The notes under the pieces were generated by a model. It did not search any database. It was not told where the DNA came from and was given only the letters and a program-made list of their open reading frames with translations. From Turritopsis dohrnii (Eukaryota > Cnidaria > Hydrozoa > Anthoathecata > Oceaniidae), in NCBI GenBank assembly GCA_027922465.2, contig BQMF02000201.1, positions 558,001 through 622,000 of the forward strand: a stretch of 64,000 nt of DNA, read 5' to 3'. A program made the position numbers and the translations under genes. Positions 55,721 to 64,000 of this stretch are shown in pieces (the first letter of the stretch is position 1; each line of letters opens with the position of its first letter).

Positions 55721-55811
55721 GAAAAACCACTGCGATGAAGAGCATTTTTATTGACGTAGTATGTATATTTCCCTGGCAGTGATTTTTCAGCAAATTCACC
55801 CTCTGGGTTAA
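55721..55811. repeat. Hairpin MITE, abundant family (copy 13)
   Basis: AAAAACCACTGCGATGAAGA opposes CCCTGGCAGTGATTTTTCAG, ending CACCCTCTGGG. Confidence 0.65.
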
Positions 55812-56044
55812 CTATTGAATTGATTGGATGAGCAAATTCCACTTGATTTGATTTTCTTAGTAAAGCTAAGGTATTGTTAATTCTGAAATAAGTTCAGATA
55901 TAAAACTAATCAAATAAATAAAATACATTGAATTTGAAGGTTTTCTTTCTTCAAGAACTTATCAAGGGTTTTCTTCTCAACAGCGAAAAGTAAATTAACT
56001 ACAGGCATAGGAGAGTTGTTTTTTCTTTATTCCAAATTGTTAAC

Positions 56045-56170
56045 CCAGAGGGCAAATTTGCTGAAAAGTCACTGCCAGGGAGTGAAATATACATACTATT
56101 TCAATAAAAATGCTCTCTTTATAGATATTTCTAAAGAAATATTCGCTTCCTGGCAGTGATTTTACTTCAA
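56045..56170. repeat. Hairpin MITE, abundant family (copy 14)
   Basis: Starts CCCAGAGGGCAAATTTGCTG, close to the complement of copy 13. The right arm, TCGCTTCCTGGCAGTGATTT, lies further out, with a duplicated inner AAAAATGCTCT or AAAAGTGCTCT. Confidence 0.65.
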
Positions 56171-56618
56171 TAAAAGTGCTCTTTTATTAAAACGAACCAA
56201 ACATTTTTGATTGCCAAATCTAAAAAAATGTTCAACAACCTTTTTCAGAAAAACGCATATTTACAGCCGTGTTAGAAAGTTACACATTCAATTTCAAAAC
56301 AATGATATATATAAACTTTAAACTTTATGCCAGATCATTAAATATGGTTGATTACGTTATCGAACGTTGCAAAGGAACATTACCAAGTTCATGTCGATTG
56401 CATCACCAGTAAAATTTTTTACAAGCATGCTTTTTTCACGTGATCAGTCAGTTCGCTTTTCTAGATCGTGAAAACCAGGTATGTTTGATCGATAATCGAT
56501 AGCGGCACGTGAGAACAAGGTTATGTGTTTTCCCAATTTCATGTTGAAATATAACTCCAAGGGTGTTTGTTAAACTACTTTGCACCTTCGTATGAAGAAA
56601 TGGGAGTTTTACGTTCCG

Positions 56619-56627
56619 TATAAATAG
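56619..56627 (+). promoter_or_regulatory. TATA box of the METTL27-like gene
   Basis: TATAAATAG lies about 30 bp before a plausible transcription start near 56650. It is followed by an untranslated exon ending at CTTT/GTAAGT (56722/56723). The next acceptor TTATTTTTAG (57101-57102) precedes the coding exon. Confidence 0.55.
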
Positions 56628-57148
56628 GGTGCAGAAAACTGGTTTGACACGACAAACGAGTTCACAATTACTTGAAGGAAGGACTGCGGTGAGAAAAGAA
56701 GAAAGGGAGAACACTTTCCTTTGTAAGTAACTTTCGCTATATGAAATTAAGATTCATTTATAAATCCTTATATCATTTAAAGGATTGGTTATTTAGAAAT
56801 AGAAAATTTCCTGAAATAAGAACTAATGATTTGATCTACTAATTGTCAATGAAGAAATATGCTTTGTTCCAAAACATTAATTCAGTGAAAACCATATTCC
56901 AATCATTAATATTTTAAGCAAGTCCATTTACTTTACAACACAAAGCCCCGAACTGTTCAAAGTTGAAACTGTTCAAAGTTGAAACTGTGCGCTGAAAAAC
57001 TCCTCGGTTTGTCATTGGTTTATAAAGAAAGCAACGTCATTGCATAGAATTAGGATGATATAGTTAAAGAGTATCGTTCGATTGTTCTCGTGTTATTTTT
57101 AGAACATTACGTCATTGATATATCCAAGAACTTGACTAGTCCTTCATC

Positions 57149-58300
57149 ATGCCTTCTGTCGATATTCAAAGAAATAACGCGCCTGAAGATTTCCTGACCG
57201 AGAAAGAAAAGCAAGTGGTACGTGATTTTTACGACAAAGTTAACAGTAATTACGACAATTTGGCCGATTCTTACGACGCTTACGGACCGAAGTATGACGA
57301 AGTGATCTCCATTTTGGGATACAATCCATTTCCAAGACTGGCGAAAGAGTTGGTCACCTTATTCAACAATGAAGAAATCAGTTCTAAAAACGTAATCGAC
57401 ATCGGTGCAGGGACGGGACAGTTCGGTGAAGCTTTATGGAATTGTGGATTCCGACATATTGACGGTTTGGATTTGTCGGAAAAACTTTTAGAAGTGTGCG
57501 CGAATCGCAAATGTTACAAAAAACTCTTTAATCGTAAGTAGTAAATTGCTGTAGCTTTTCTGGCAGTGAGAAAATTTGAATTCGGTATGAAAAGTGGACC
57601 CTTAAATTTAGAGACACTAAATTGTCAAACTGTCAAATGTAACGTGATTTTTCTGACGTATATCCACCTCACTACAGTAAACCGATTTTTTCCGATGAGT
57701 TTTTGTCAGATATCATTCAATTTTTGTCCCTTGCGCAATAATACATCGTTTGTTTAATTTGTCTCACTAAATGCCAACATGTTGTTCGAAAGTCTCTCAA
57801 TCTATTTGAATGAATGAGGCATTACGTAATAATTTAAATGTTTACCCAATACAGAAATAGCAAAGTTTCGACAACATTCGTGATGGCCACACTTGTTAAA
57901 CAAACCTTAGCCATGACAACTCTATGTCAGAGAAAACATACTTCCCTCCACCTTTTGTAATCGGTTACGCTTTTAACTTATAGAGCCACTTACACGCGAT
58001 CCCATCCCCGGCGTCGCTGAAAACACTTATGACGCCGTCGTATCTGCTGGTTCATACATTGAAGGACACATTCCAATGGATACGTTAGACGAACTTACAC
58101 GTATCGTCAAGCCTGGTGGTTACATTCTCTACACACTTCATGACCCCAACTTCACTATGGATTACATGGAGTGGCATGGCAAGATCATGAAAGAGAAAAA
58201 AGCTGAGTTGATCTCCATGAATTTACGACAATACAAAAGAGAGTGGACGAAGAATTTCGAGTATGTGTACTGTTATGTCGTCCTTTTTAAAGTATTGTAA
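57149..58300 (+). CDS. METTL27-like (WBSCR27-like) class I SAM methyltransferase
   Basis: Coding exons 57149-57533 and 57984-58300 join across CTTTAATC/GTAAGT and CTTATAG, in phase, giving 233 residues. That is close to the length usual for METTL27. The N-terminal helix VRDFYDKVNSNYDNLADSYD precedes the Rossmann fold. SAM motif I is VIDIGAGTGQFG (82-93), DGLDLS (105-110) is the acidic loop binding the ribose, YDAVVSAGSYIEGH is motif IV, and ELTRIVKPGGYILYTLHD the post-motif helix and strand. It ends VVLFKVL. A small-molecule or protein methyl acceptor is possible; the substrate is unknown. An untranslated first exon and TATA box lie upstream. A GTATGT at 58261 could act as a donor to an acceptor at 58987, giving a different short tail, but reading through gives the more family-like end. 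Confidence 0.8.
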
Positions 58301-60267
58301 AATATATAAACGGTATCGTTTTAAAACTCAAATTTCGACTCTGTGAATCCGGTTGGTTCTCACATAGGGTTTTATGTCATCGTCTTAAGAGGTCATATCT
58401 TACAGGCGTTTTCTTATCACTTCTTTAAACTATTTATAACTTGTGTAACTTTATATACGAGTTTGTTTTGTTAACGGGAATTACGAAATGGACTCTTCAA
58501 ATTTCAAACAAAGATGTTATTTTTTTTAAATGAAATTATTAAAAGAGAAAATTTTAGACATTTTGTTTTTTTGCTTTTATCAACTGATTCCTTGTCAGGC
58601 AAGTCATACATTCTTAACAAATGTGTGTAAATAATCTCTGCTAAGTGTCTTTCTGTCTTAAACCTTTACGTCGATATGCTTTGGTATCATGTTGTCCTAA
58701 CTGGCTGGTCTTGTTTTGATTTTAACACGATATACTATGTAAGTCAGCCATTAAATATACCTCCCTCATATATCTCAAGTATAATGTTTCTGGCTGACCT
58801 AAAGTATGACCTTGTCTTTAATGTATATTAATTAAGTGGATTTGACACAAAGCAGATCAAGTGCATTTCTATTAAATAAATAAGTAAATGAAATATTACA
58901 ACAAGTGAATAGTATAAAAATGCACAAAAGCGAGGCTAAGCTTGATAGCAATGTGTAAAATTATGTTGTTGTTTTCTTCATTTCCAGAGAGCATGAAAAA
59001 AAAACTTTTACCTTGTCTGATAACTGATTCAACACATTTGCAATGTATGTATTCGAAATTGTCCGTCACCCTAACAGGTGTCCGTCATGGTATCCCGACA
59101 TTTCCCCAACGATCAATAATTGGAGGAGGATTAGGGTTAGGGTTAGGGTTAGAGATGGAGGTTACTGGTCGTTGGGTAAATGGCTGGTCGGAGAAATGTC
59201 CAGGTATTGTCCTAGAATTGTCCGTCATATCAAGGTTTACTGAAGATATTCTTCAGGGCGTACAGCTTTATTTAAAAGAGAATAACGAGAAGTTTCAGTT
59301 AATAAATAAATAAATAAATAAATAAATAATAAACAAAAATGAAACTTATTTAAATTCTCTTTTTAATTAAGATTTATCCGGGATCCTTGCCGGGGAATCA
59401 CCAAGTCATTAAAACCTGTCCTTAAAAACCTCGAAAATGTTTCTGATTATTTCTAATAAAAAAAACCCAACACTATCAAGCAAAATGAACTTCATACTTT
59501 GAAGTCTGTACAAATAACATAGCAAATGAGCAGACGGTTCTCGATGAACTCTATAGTATATATTATTCTCTTACGACTATTTGTCGCGGAAAATAATTGT
59601 ATCATCTTAGAGCTGAAAACACATGTATTTTCTTATGTATCTTATCCGTAACAGAGAGGTGTCCGTAATAGAGATGGGATATTTGTCTTACTTAAGAAGG
59701 TTTCACTGAAATATATTCAATATTTAATGGGACTGGTCAAAATCTCACAGGTTATAAAATCGACCTTATCAAAAACACAAATGACAGTTTCGTTATTGTT
59801 GACACATGTATGGTTTGAATTTCAAGCGAAAATAGAGATGATAGAAGATATTTAACCTTTTCATGTCATCAACACAGAAATGGAAATGATTTTAGTGTTC
59901 TAATAACTATTTTGAAGGTTCAAAGTCCGAGCCACCATAAGTTATTGTAAACAGAGAAATGCCCTCAATAAGTTTCCTCAGTCTTAGTGAGTATTAGTGG
60001 TTCCTATCGAATACTGCATGATGTAATCGATTAATTTTTGGACCAGACAAGACAATATCTTTTAATACAATATAATTTCATCTTTTAAGTCTGACTGTAA
60101 CAACGTTGTTTTAAGATTCCCACTTCAAATCTGCATCAAGAAGTACTTTAGCTACAGGTACTTGAGAAGAGCTTTTCTACTGTTTATAAATATATGCTGA
60201 CGTCATCATAGAATGGTGTGAGTTTATAATTTGAGTTTATAACACATATTAGTAGTGGCCCAAGCGG
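58301..60267. other. Intergenic stretch
   Basis: Contains three tandem TTAGGG units (59128-59150) within a non-coding context and an AAAT/TAAA microsatellite at 59300-59330. No exon is recognised. Confidence 0.45.
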
Positions 60268-60447
60268 CACATTTGTTAAAAAACCTATGCGAGAAATATA
60301 CACACAATTTCACGATTTTTCCCACTTTTTATGACGTTTTGTTAAAAAATCTCTGCGAAGGAGTGCATTTCTATAGAAATATACACACAATTTCCATAAA
60401 AATGCTATTCGCCGCAGTGATTTTTTCACGATTTTCCCACTGGGGTA
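60268..60447. repeat. Hairpin MITE, abundant family (copy 15, with a duplicated arm)
   Basis: One full copy (TTTTGTTAAAAAATCTCTGC, GAAGGAGTGCATTTCTATAG, then AATGCTATTCGCCGCAGTGA, ending TTCCCACTGGGG), preceded by a partial copy from 60268 with AAATATACACACAATTTCAC. Confidence 0.8.
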
Positions 60448-60477
60448 GTTTTAAGACTGATTTTGTTGGCATAGTGA

Positions 60478-60926
60478 TATACACGCTTTTTTTTTATAAG
60501 AATACACTTTATAAGAATGTCCAAGATGAAATTGGCCAAAAAATTAAGAATGTCTTAAGAATATTGCCATGTTAATATTTCTAAAATTAAAAATTTATTT
60601 TGTTAGTTAGAAAAAACGCTACCTGTGAGAGATCTAAAAAACTCAAAACTTACTGTATTCTTTTTATTATACCTTACTATTTACTTTGTACTTCAATACA
60701 TTTCGTTTATGAACATAATATCTTAGGTTTTGCGTCACCTGAAGTCTTTAAGTTAATTGTTTTACCCTTTTTTTGCCTTTTGAGTTTTTTTTGTTCTTGC
60801 ATAAGAAAAGTTTGGTATAGCCTTAAGAATCTTCTTAAGAATATAATAGGATGATTTCGACTAAAAAGTTAAGAATATCCATCATGAAACGAAAAAACAC
60901 CATTCTTATAAAAAAAAGCGTGTATG
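60478..60926. mobile_element. 0.45-kb TIR element rich in TTAAGAAT
   Basis: Ends TATACACGCTTTTTTTTTAT and ATAAAAAAAAGCGTGTAT are inverted, each followed inward by AAGAAT. The interior has many TTAAGAAT/ATTCTTAA words. No transposase was found. Confidence 0.65.
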
Positions 60927-60994
60927 TATAGATAGAGAGAAAGAAACTTCAGATCTACGTTAACTTTCTTAGAAGAAGTATCAAAATCTTTTAG

Positions 60995-61211
60995 TATAGT
61001 GCGTTCACTCTAACTTGGATAATCGTTAATGATTTTTATCAGACACGTTAAAGTAATGAAACAGAACGCTTATTAAAAGTTTAAAAATTCTTTTTCTACC
61101 CTTATCAAGACAAAAGACGATCAATGACTTTTAAGTGTTGTGGGAATTGACGCTCAATTTCCACCAGATCGTGCAAAAGGACATTATCCAAGTTAGAGTG
61201 AACGCACTATA
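60995..61211. mobile_element. 217-bp mariner-type MITE
   Basis: TATAGTGCGTTCACTCTAAC, TTGGATAA at the left is mirrored by TTATCCAA, GTTAGAGTGAACGCACTATA at the right, a perfect TIR of about 28 bp with TA at both ends. Confidence 0.8.
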
Positions 61212-61748
61212 GTATCATTTGCAAAATGATAGACAATAGAGAACTTAATATGGTCGTTTAAAGGCCGAAATACAGTGTCTCAGAATGTTTTATCCACAAA
61301 CTTTCAATGCGTTTTTTTCAAAAATTATTTGTCAAATTTTTGCGATTTGTGTACCATATGAAAGCTCTTTTCAAGCTCTTTCTCAAAATATAAAATTTGA
61401 AGCAAAACGATAATTCTTCCGAAAGTTATTGAGGAAAATATCATGGTTTCAGAACATTAACGATTTTGGCCACGGGGACTTTATTTCTATTTGATTCGCT
61501 ATGTATCACGTTTTCTTTTATTTAAAAAAATTTAAACTGATCATTTAAATGATAATGTATTTCAGCCTTAAATCATGAAACAATGATAATGTACAGGGTG
61601 TATCAAAACATAGAAATATTTTTCTTTTCGTATTTCTATGATCAAAATGTCTTATACTACGTTTACACTGATGCTACTTTTCCGTTTTCAGACAAGAATT
61701 CCGTTTTCATACAAAAACGCTAATGATTAATGATCATTGACTCATAGA
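61212..61748. other. Gene-free stretch
   Basis: No exon or recognised repeat. A short inverted AATATTTTTCTTTTCGTATTT context lies near 61610. Confidence 0.35.
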
Positions 61749-64000
61749 TTTTTTTTTTTTTTTCTTTTTTTTCGTTTCTTTCATTGTACTTCAATATACA
61801 TACAACAACTTTTAAAAATAATTAATATTACTAAGAAAATCAATTTAAATTTTAAGAAAGTCCATCATTTTAAATACGATTGCAATACTCGCTCGTTTCT
61901 ATATCTTCTTTGATTTGGTTGGTGATATTGGTTTTGACCTGTCGCAATCCTCTGCTTCCACGTATGCAGTAACACATGGCATTTAGTATGGCAAAATTTA
62001 TCTTTCTTCTGATCCAGGTGATGGTAATGCTGTATTCAGTTTTTCTTTTCTCACTAATGAGTTCGGCTAATCGGTTGAAGAATTTCTTTGCCTCTCTCCC
62101 CATACCTCCAGTACAAGAAAGTACCAAAGGAGTGAAACTTCCGTGCTCTACTTCCATTATCCTTTCGTTGTAGTGTTTCTTCTTTTCGCGCTCATTTATT
62201 TCATATGACTTTTGAGGGACGAGTTTAGAGTACCGAGCAGCTGTTGGGTTGAATACCCTTATGTCGAAAAATGCCACTTGTCCTCTCTCCCAAAATCCTC
62301 TGCCACTTACATCACATCTTGCTTCATTCGTACAAATTGTTGTTGGTTTCAAATTTTCTCCTGTTAATGGTTGCAGCATGGGTTCGATGGTTACGCCTTT
62401 GCACACCTCGTCTAATAGGATGGCTGTTAAGTTCCGAATCTCGTTATGGCGCAGTGACACGAATCCGCCCTTCTTACATGAGAGTGCATGTGATATAGTG
62501 AATTTCGTTCCGCATTCGCATGTCTCGGGTATTCGTGATAATTTCCATCCATACCTTATTGCAAGTAGGTCGTAGAATTTGCGTTTTGAGAGGTAATATC
62601 CTTCTGATTCAGTCGGTAGTGTAGTAAGCCAAAGCAATGCACCGTCTTCGCGATTTAGATCATTCAGACGCTTTTGCTCATCATTCATCGATTTTCTAAT
62701 GCTTTCTAACTTCATTTCGTTTCTCTTTATTCGTTCTTTTTGAACTTCATTTTTTGCTTTTTTGTTGCTTATGATTTCCCCACCAAAAGATGCTATTTGA
62801 TTTTTTATGAGGTTAACAAGCGCTTCTGTAATTTTCTTTGAATTTTCATATTCATAATTGCAATCCTCGGAGAAGATACGTATACCTAGTCCACCAAGTT
62901 TGGCAGGTAATGAGATGAGCTCACGTTCTAATGCTGAGCATTTGTGACCTCCAAGAATTGCTGGTAAGAATAAGTTGTGAACTGCTGCATCTACCTCAGA
63001 GAGTTGAGTCGCTATGTTTGGGATTGTCCTCATGATGTATGTGAGCTTTGACTGCATACCCGTCACATAACATGAATAGGCGGCTTGTGGTTCATATTTG
63101 GCGATTTCTGTTAGTGTGCTAAGACAGTCTAGCCATTCTTTGATTTTTCTTTCAACAAACGTTCTTTTAAAGTCTTCAGAGCCAATAACCGCCCCCAAGT
63201 GCCTTTGACCATCGGTGGTGATATTTACCTTTGTATTTCCAAATATCTGCTTTGCACTGACCAAATGCTGATCTTTCACAATTAAAAAACACTTATGTTC
63301 TTGGGGATGGTACCCAAACTTTGGACCTATTTTGTTTAGATGTATCCACCATGCGAAAATTGATTTTATATTTCCAGCTGCTGACAGATCGTCTGCATAA
63401 CCTGCTGATTTAACATTTTCATCTTCATTCGTTACTGCTTCTAGGAGAAGGAGGATTAGGGGTATTATGGCTATTGCATAAATGGCCATTGATGCAGGAT
63501 CTCCTTGCGTTGTACCCTCCTCGGAAAGAATTTCTTTCCCACCGATCACAAACAGTCTTGAAGGATTTAGATAACAATTTGTTACGAAGATTGAGAGACT
63601 TGGACATACGACTTGGATGTTATGTAGAAAAACGCTTCTGTTAACTGTGTTGAAGGCGTTTGCTGCATCAATCATTAGTACAGCTTCAGCTTCCTCTGTA
63701 TGGTATATTTCTTGCATTGCGTGGACAGCAGCCTCACAGCCTCCATCATGACCTCCACATGTTTGTAGGGGACCAACTGACTTAATGATGTCCTCTTTTA
63801 ATGTTGACACTACAATTTTTCCAATTATTCGACGTAGTACTTCACCGACACCTATTGGTCGTATTCCAGGGTTCTTATCAAGTGGAATAAGACGACTTGC
63901 TAGCAAGGCATCAAGGTATGGAGCTTCTTCATCTGTGCACAATCTTTTTGTTACCTCTGCAATACTTGTACATAGGTCTGATGAGCTTTTTCCAAAACTG
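61749..64000 (-). mobile_element. 3' part of an RLE-type non-LTR retrotransposon
   Basis: The reverse-transcriptase frame is followed on the minus strand by about 100 bp of untranslated sequence and an A-rich tail (the T tract at 61749-61772). The element runs off the right edge of the window. The target duplication cannot be checked. Confidence 0.8.
61870..64000 (-). CDS. Reverse transcriptase with C-terminal restriction-like endonuclease (5' partial)
   Basis: The frame is open to the window edge; its first residues here are SFGKSSSDLCTSIAEVTKRL, so TTG at 63942 is not the start. RT motifs in order: LIPLDKNPGIRPIGVGEVLR, VLMIDAANAFNTVNR (catalytic Asp), EEGTTQGDPASM, and GYADDLSAAG with the ADD pair. 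After the thumb come a long basic coiled region, a CX1C-H-C knuckle (CECGTKFTISHALSC) and the nuclease segment ARCDVSGRGFWERG..FFDIRVFNP, where the two Asp fit a PD-(D/E)XK fold as in R2/R4/NeSL-type LINEs. It ends in a basic tail; stop TAA at 61870. No lesions are visible over 710 codons. Such proteins nick a target and copy their RNA in place. The exact clade is unsure. Confidence 0.85.
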   Translation of the reverse strand, partial: SFGKSSSDLCTSIAEVTKRLCTDEEAPYLDALLASRLIPLDKNPGIRPIGVGEVLRRIIGKIVVSTLKEDIIKSVGPLQTCGGHDGGCEAAVHAMQEIYHTEEAEAVLMIDAANAFNTVNRSVFLHNIQVVCPSLSIFVTNCYLNPSRLFVIGGKEILSEEGTTQGDPASMAIYAIAIIPLILLLLEAVTNEDENVKSAGYADDLSAAGNIKSIFAWWIHLNKIGPKFGYHPQEHKCFLIVKDQHLVSAKQIFGNTKVNITTDGQRHLGAVIGSEDFKRTFVERKIKEWLDCLSTLTEIAKYEPQAAYSCYVTGMQSKLTYIMRTIPNIATQLSEVDAAVHNLFLPAILGGHKCSALERELISLPAKLGGLGIRIFSEDCNYEYENSKKITEALVNLIKNQIASFGGEIISNKKAKNEVQKERIKRNEMKLESIRKSMNDEQKRLNDLNREDGALLWLTTLPTESEGYYLSKRKFYDLLAIRYGWKLSRIPETCECGTKFTISHALSCKKGGFVSLRHNEIRNLTAILLDEVCKGVTIEPMLQPLTGENLKPTTICTNEARCDVSGRGFWERGQVAFFDIRVFNPTAARYSKLVPQKSYEINEREKKKHYNERIMEVEHGSFTPLVLSCTGGMGREAKKFFNRLAELISEKRKTEYSITITWIRRKINFAILNAMCYCIRGSRGLRQVKTNITNQIKEDIETSEYCNRI

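Larger units (their letters stand above)
54067..56618. other. Intergenic stretch with three hairpin MITEs
   Basis: Copies of the abundant hairpin MITE at 54928-55046, 55721-55811 and 56045-56170. Otherwise A/T-rich with no recognised exon. Confidence 0.45.

Noticed and set aside
58261..59032. Splice from GTATGT 58261 to an acceptor at 58987 as the last METTL27-like exon
   Set aside because: It would give a short low-complexity tail, whereas reading through to the stop at 58300 gives a family-like VVLFKVL end and normal length.
63425..63942. Translation start of the reverse transcriptase at 63942
   Set aside because: The codon is TTG and the frame continues without a stop to the window edge with family-like residues; the gene is truncated by the window.

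Overview
The window is eukaryotic, AT-rich and gene-poor. It has spliced genes with GT-AG introns and many transposons. The host genes that can be read (a METTL27-like methyltransferase, a SEFIR-domain protein, a KIAA0319-like receptor tail and an alpha/beta-hydrolase) point to an animal. The repeat types (Helitron/Helentron with RPA, PIF/Harbinger pairs, pogo/Tigger, hAT, a restriction-like-endonuclease LINE, a tRNA-derived SINE) suit an early-branching metazoan. A cnidarian, perhaps a hydrozoan, is the best guess, but this is inference.

Layout. 1-6.4 kb: exons of three host genes: a KIAA0319-like C-terminal tail (+), a multi-membrane-segment exon (-) and a two-exon SEFIR-domain protein (+). 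6.4-13.1 kb: non-coding DNA with MITEs and a 39-bp minisatellite. 13.12-28.04 kb: a 14.9-kb block bracketed by near-identical 91-bp terminal inverted repeats with a TTA target duplication (PIF/Harbinger signature). Inside it lie an intact 2158-residue Helentron protein (cysteine-peptidase-like domain, Rep, Pif1-type helicase, EEP endonuclease), a spliced RPA-like ssDNA-binding gene, and two broken Harbinger transposase pieces. 28-34 kb: only TIR elements. 35.6-40.1 kb: a well-resolved minus-strand alpha/beta-hydrolase gene of at least nine exons. One intron holds an 848-bp foldback element with 14 NotI octamers, another holds a MITE. 40.3-42.3 kb: pogo/Tigger and hAT relics. 42.5-47.0 kb: a second PIF/Harbinger element with an intact transposase (+), a frameshifted Myb/SANT-like partner (-) and a 0.9-kb tandem repeat. 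Its insertion site is proven by an empty copy of the target at 49.07-49.80 kb. 50-56 kb: MITEs, a SINE and minisatellites. 56.6-58.3 kb: a METTL27-like gene with a TATA box. 60.3-61.2 kb: three more TIR elements. 61.75-64.0 kb: the 3' part of an RLE-type non-LTR retrotransposon (-), open at the window edge.

How the parts work together. The two Helentron genes would supply rolling-circle nicking, unwinding and strand protection. The 42.5-kb Harbinger shows the usual transposase plus Myb-like pair, but only the transposase is intact. A hairpin MITE with a conserved CACTGCGACGAAG core recurs about fifteen times across the window and is the most abundant repeat. All exon joins were checked by hand for reading phase only; no homology search or transcript was available.
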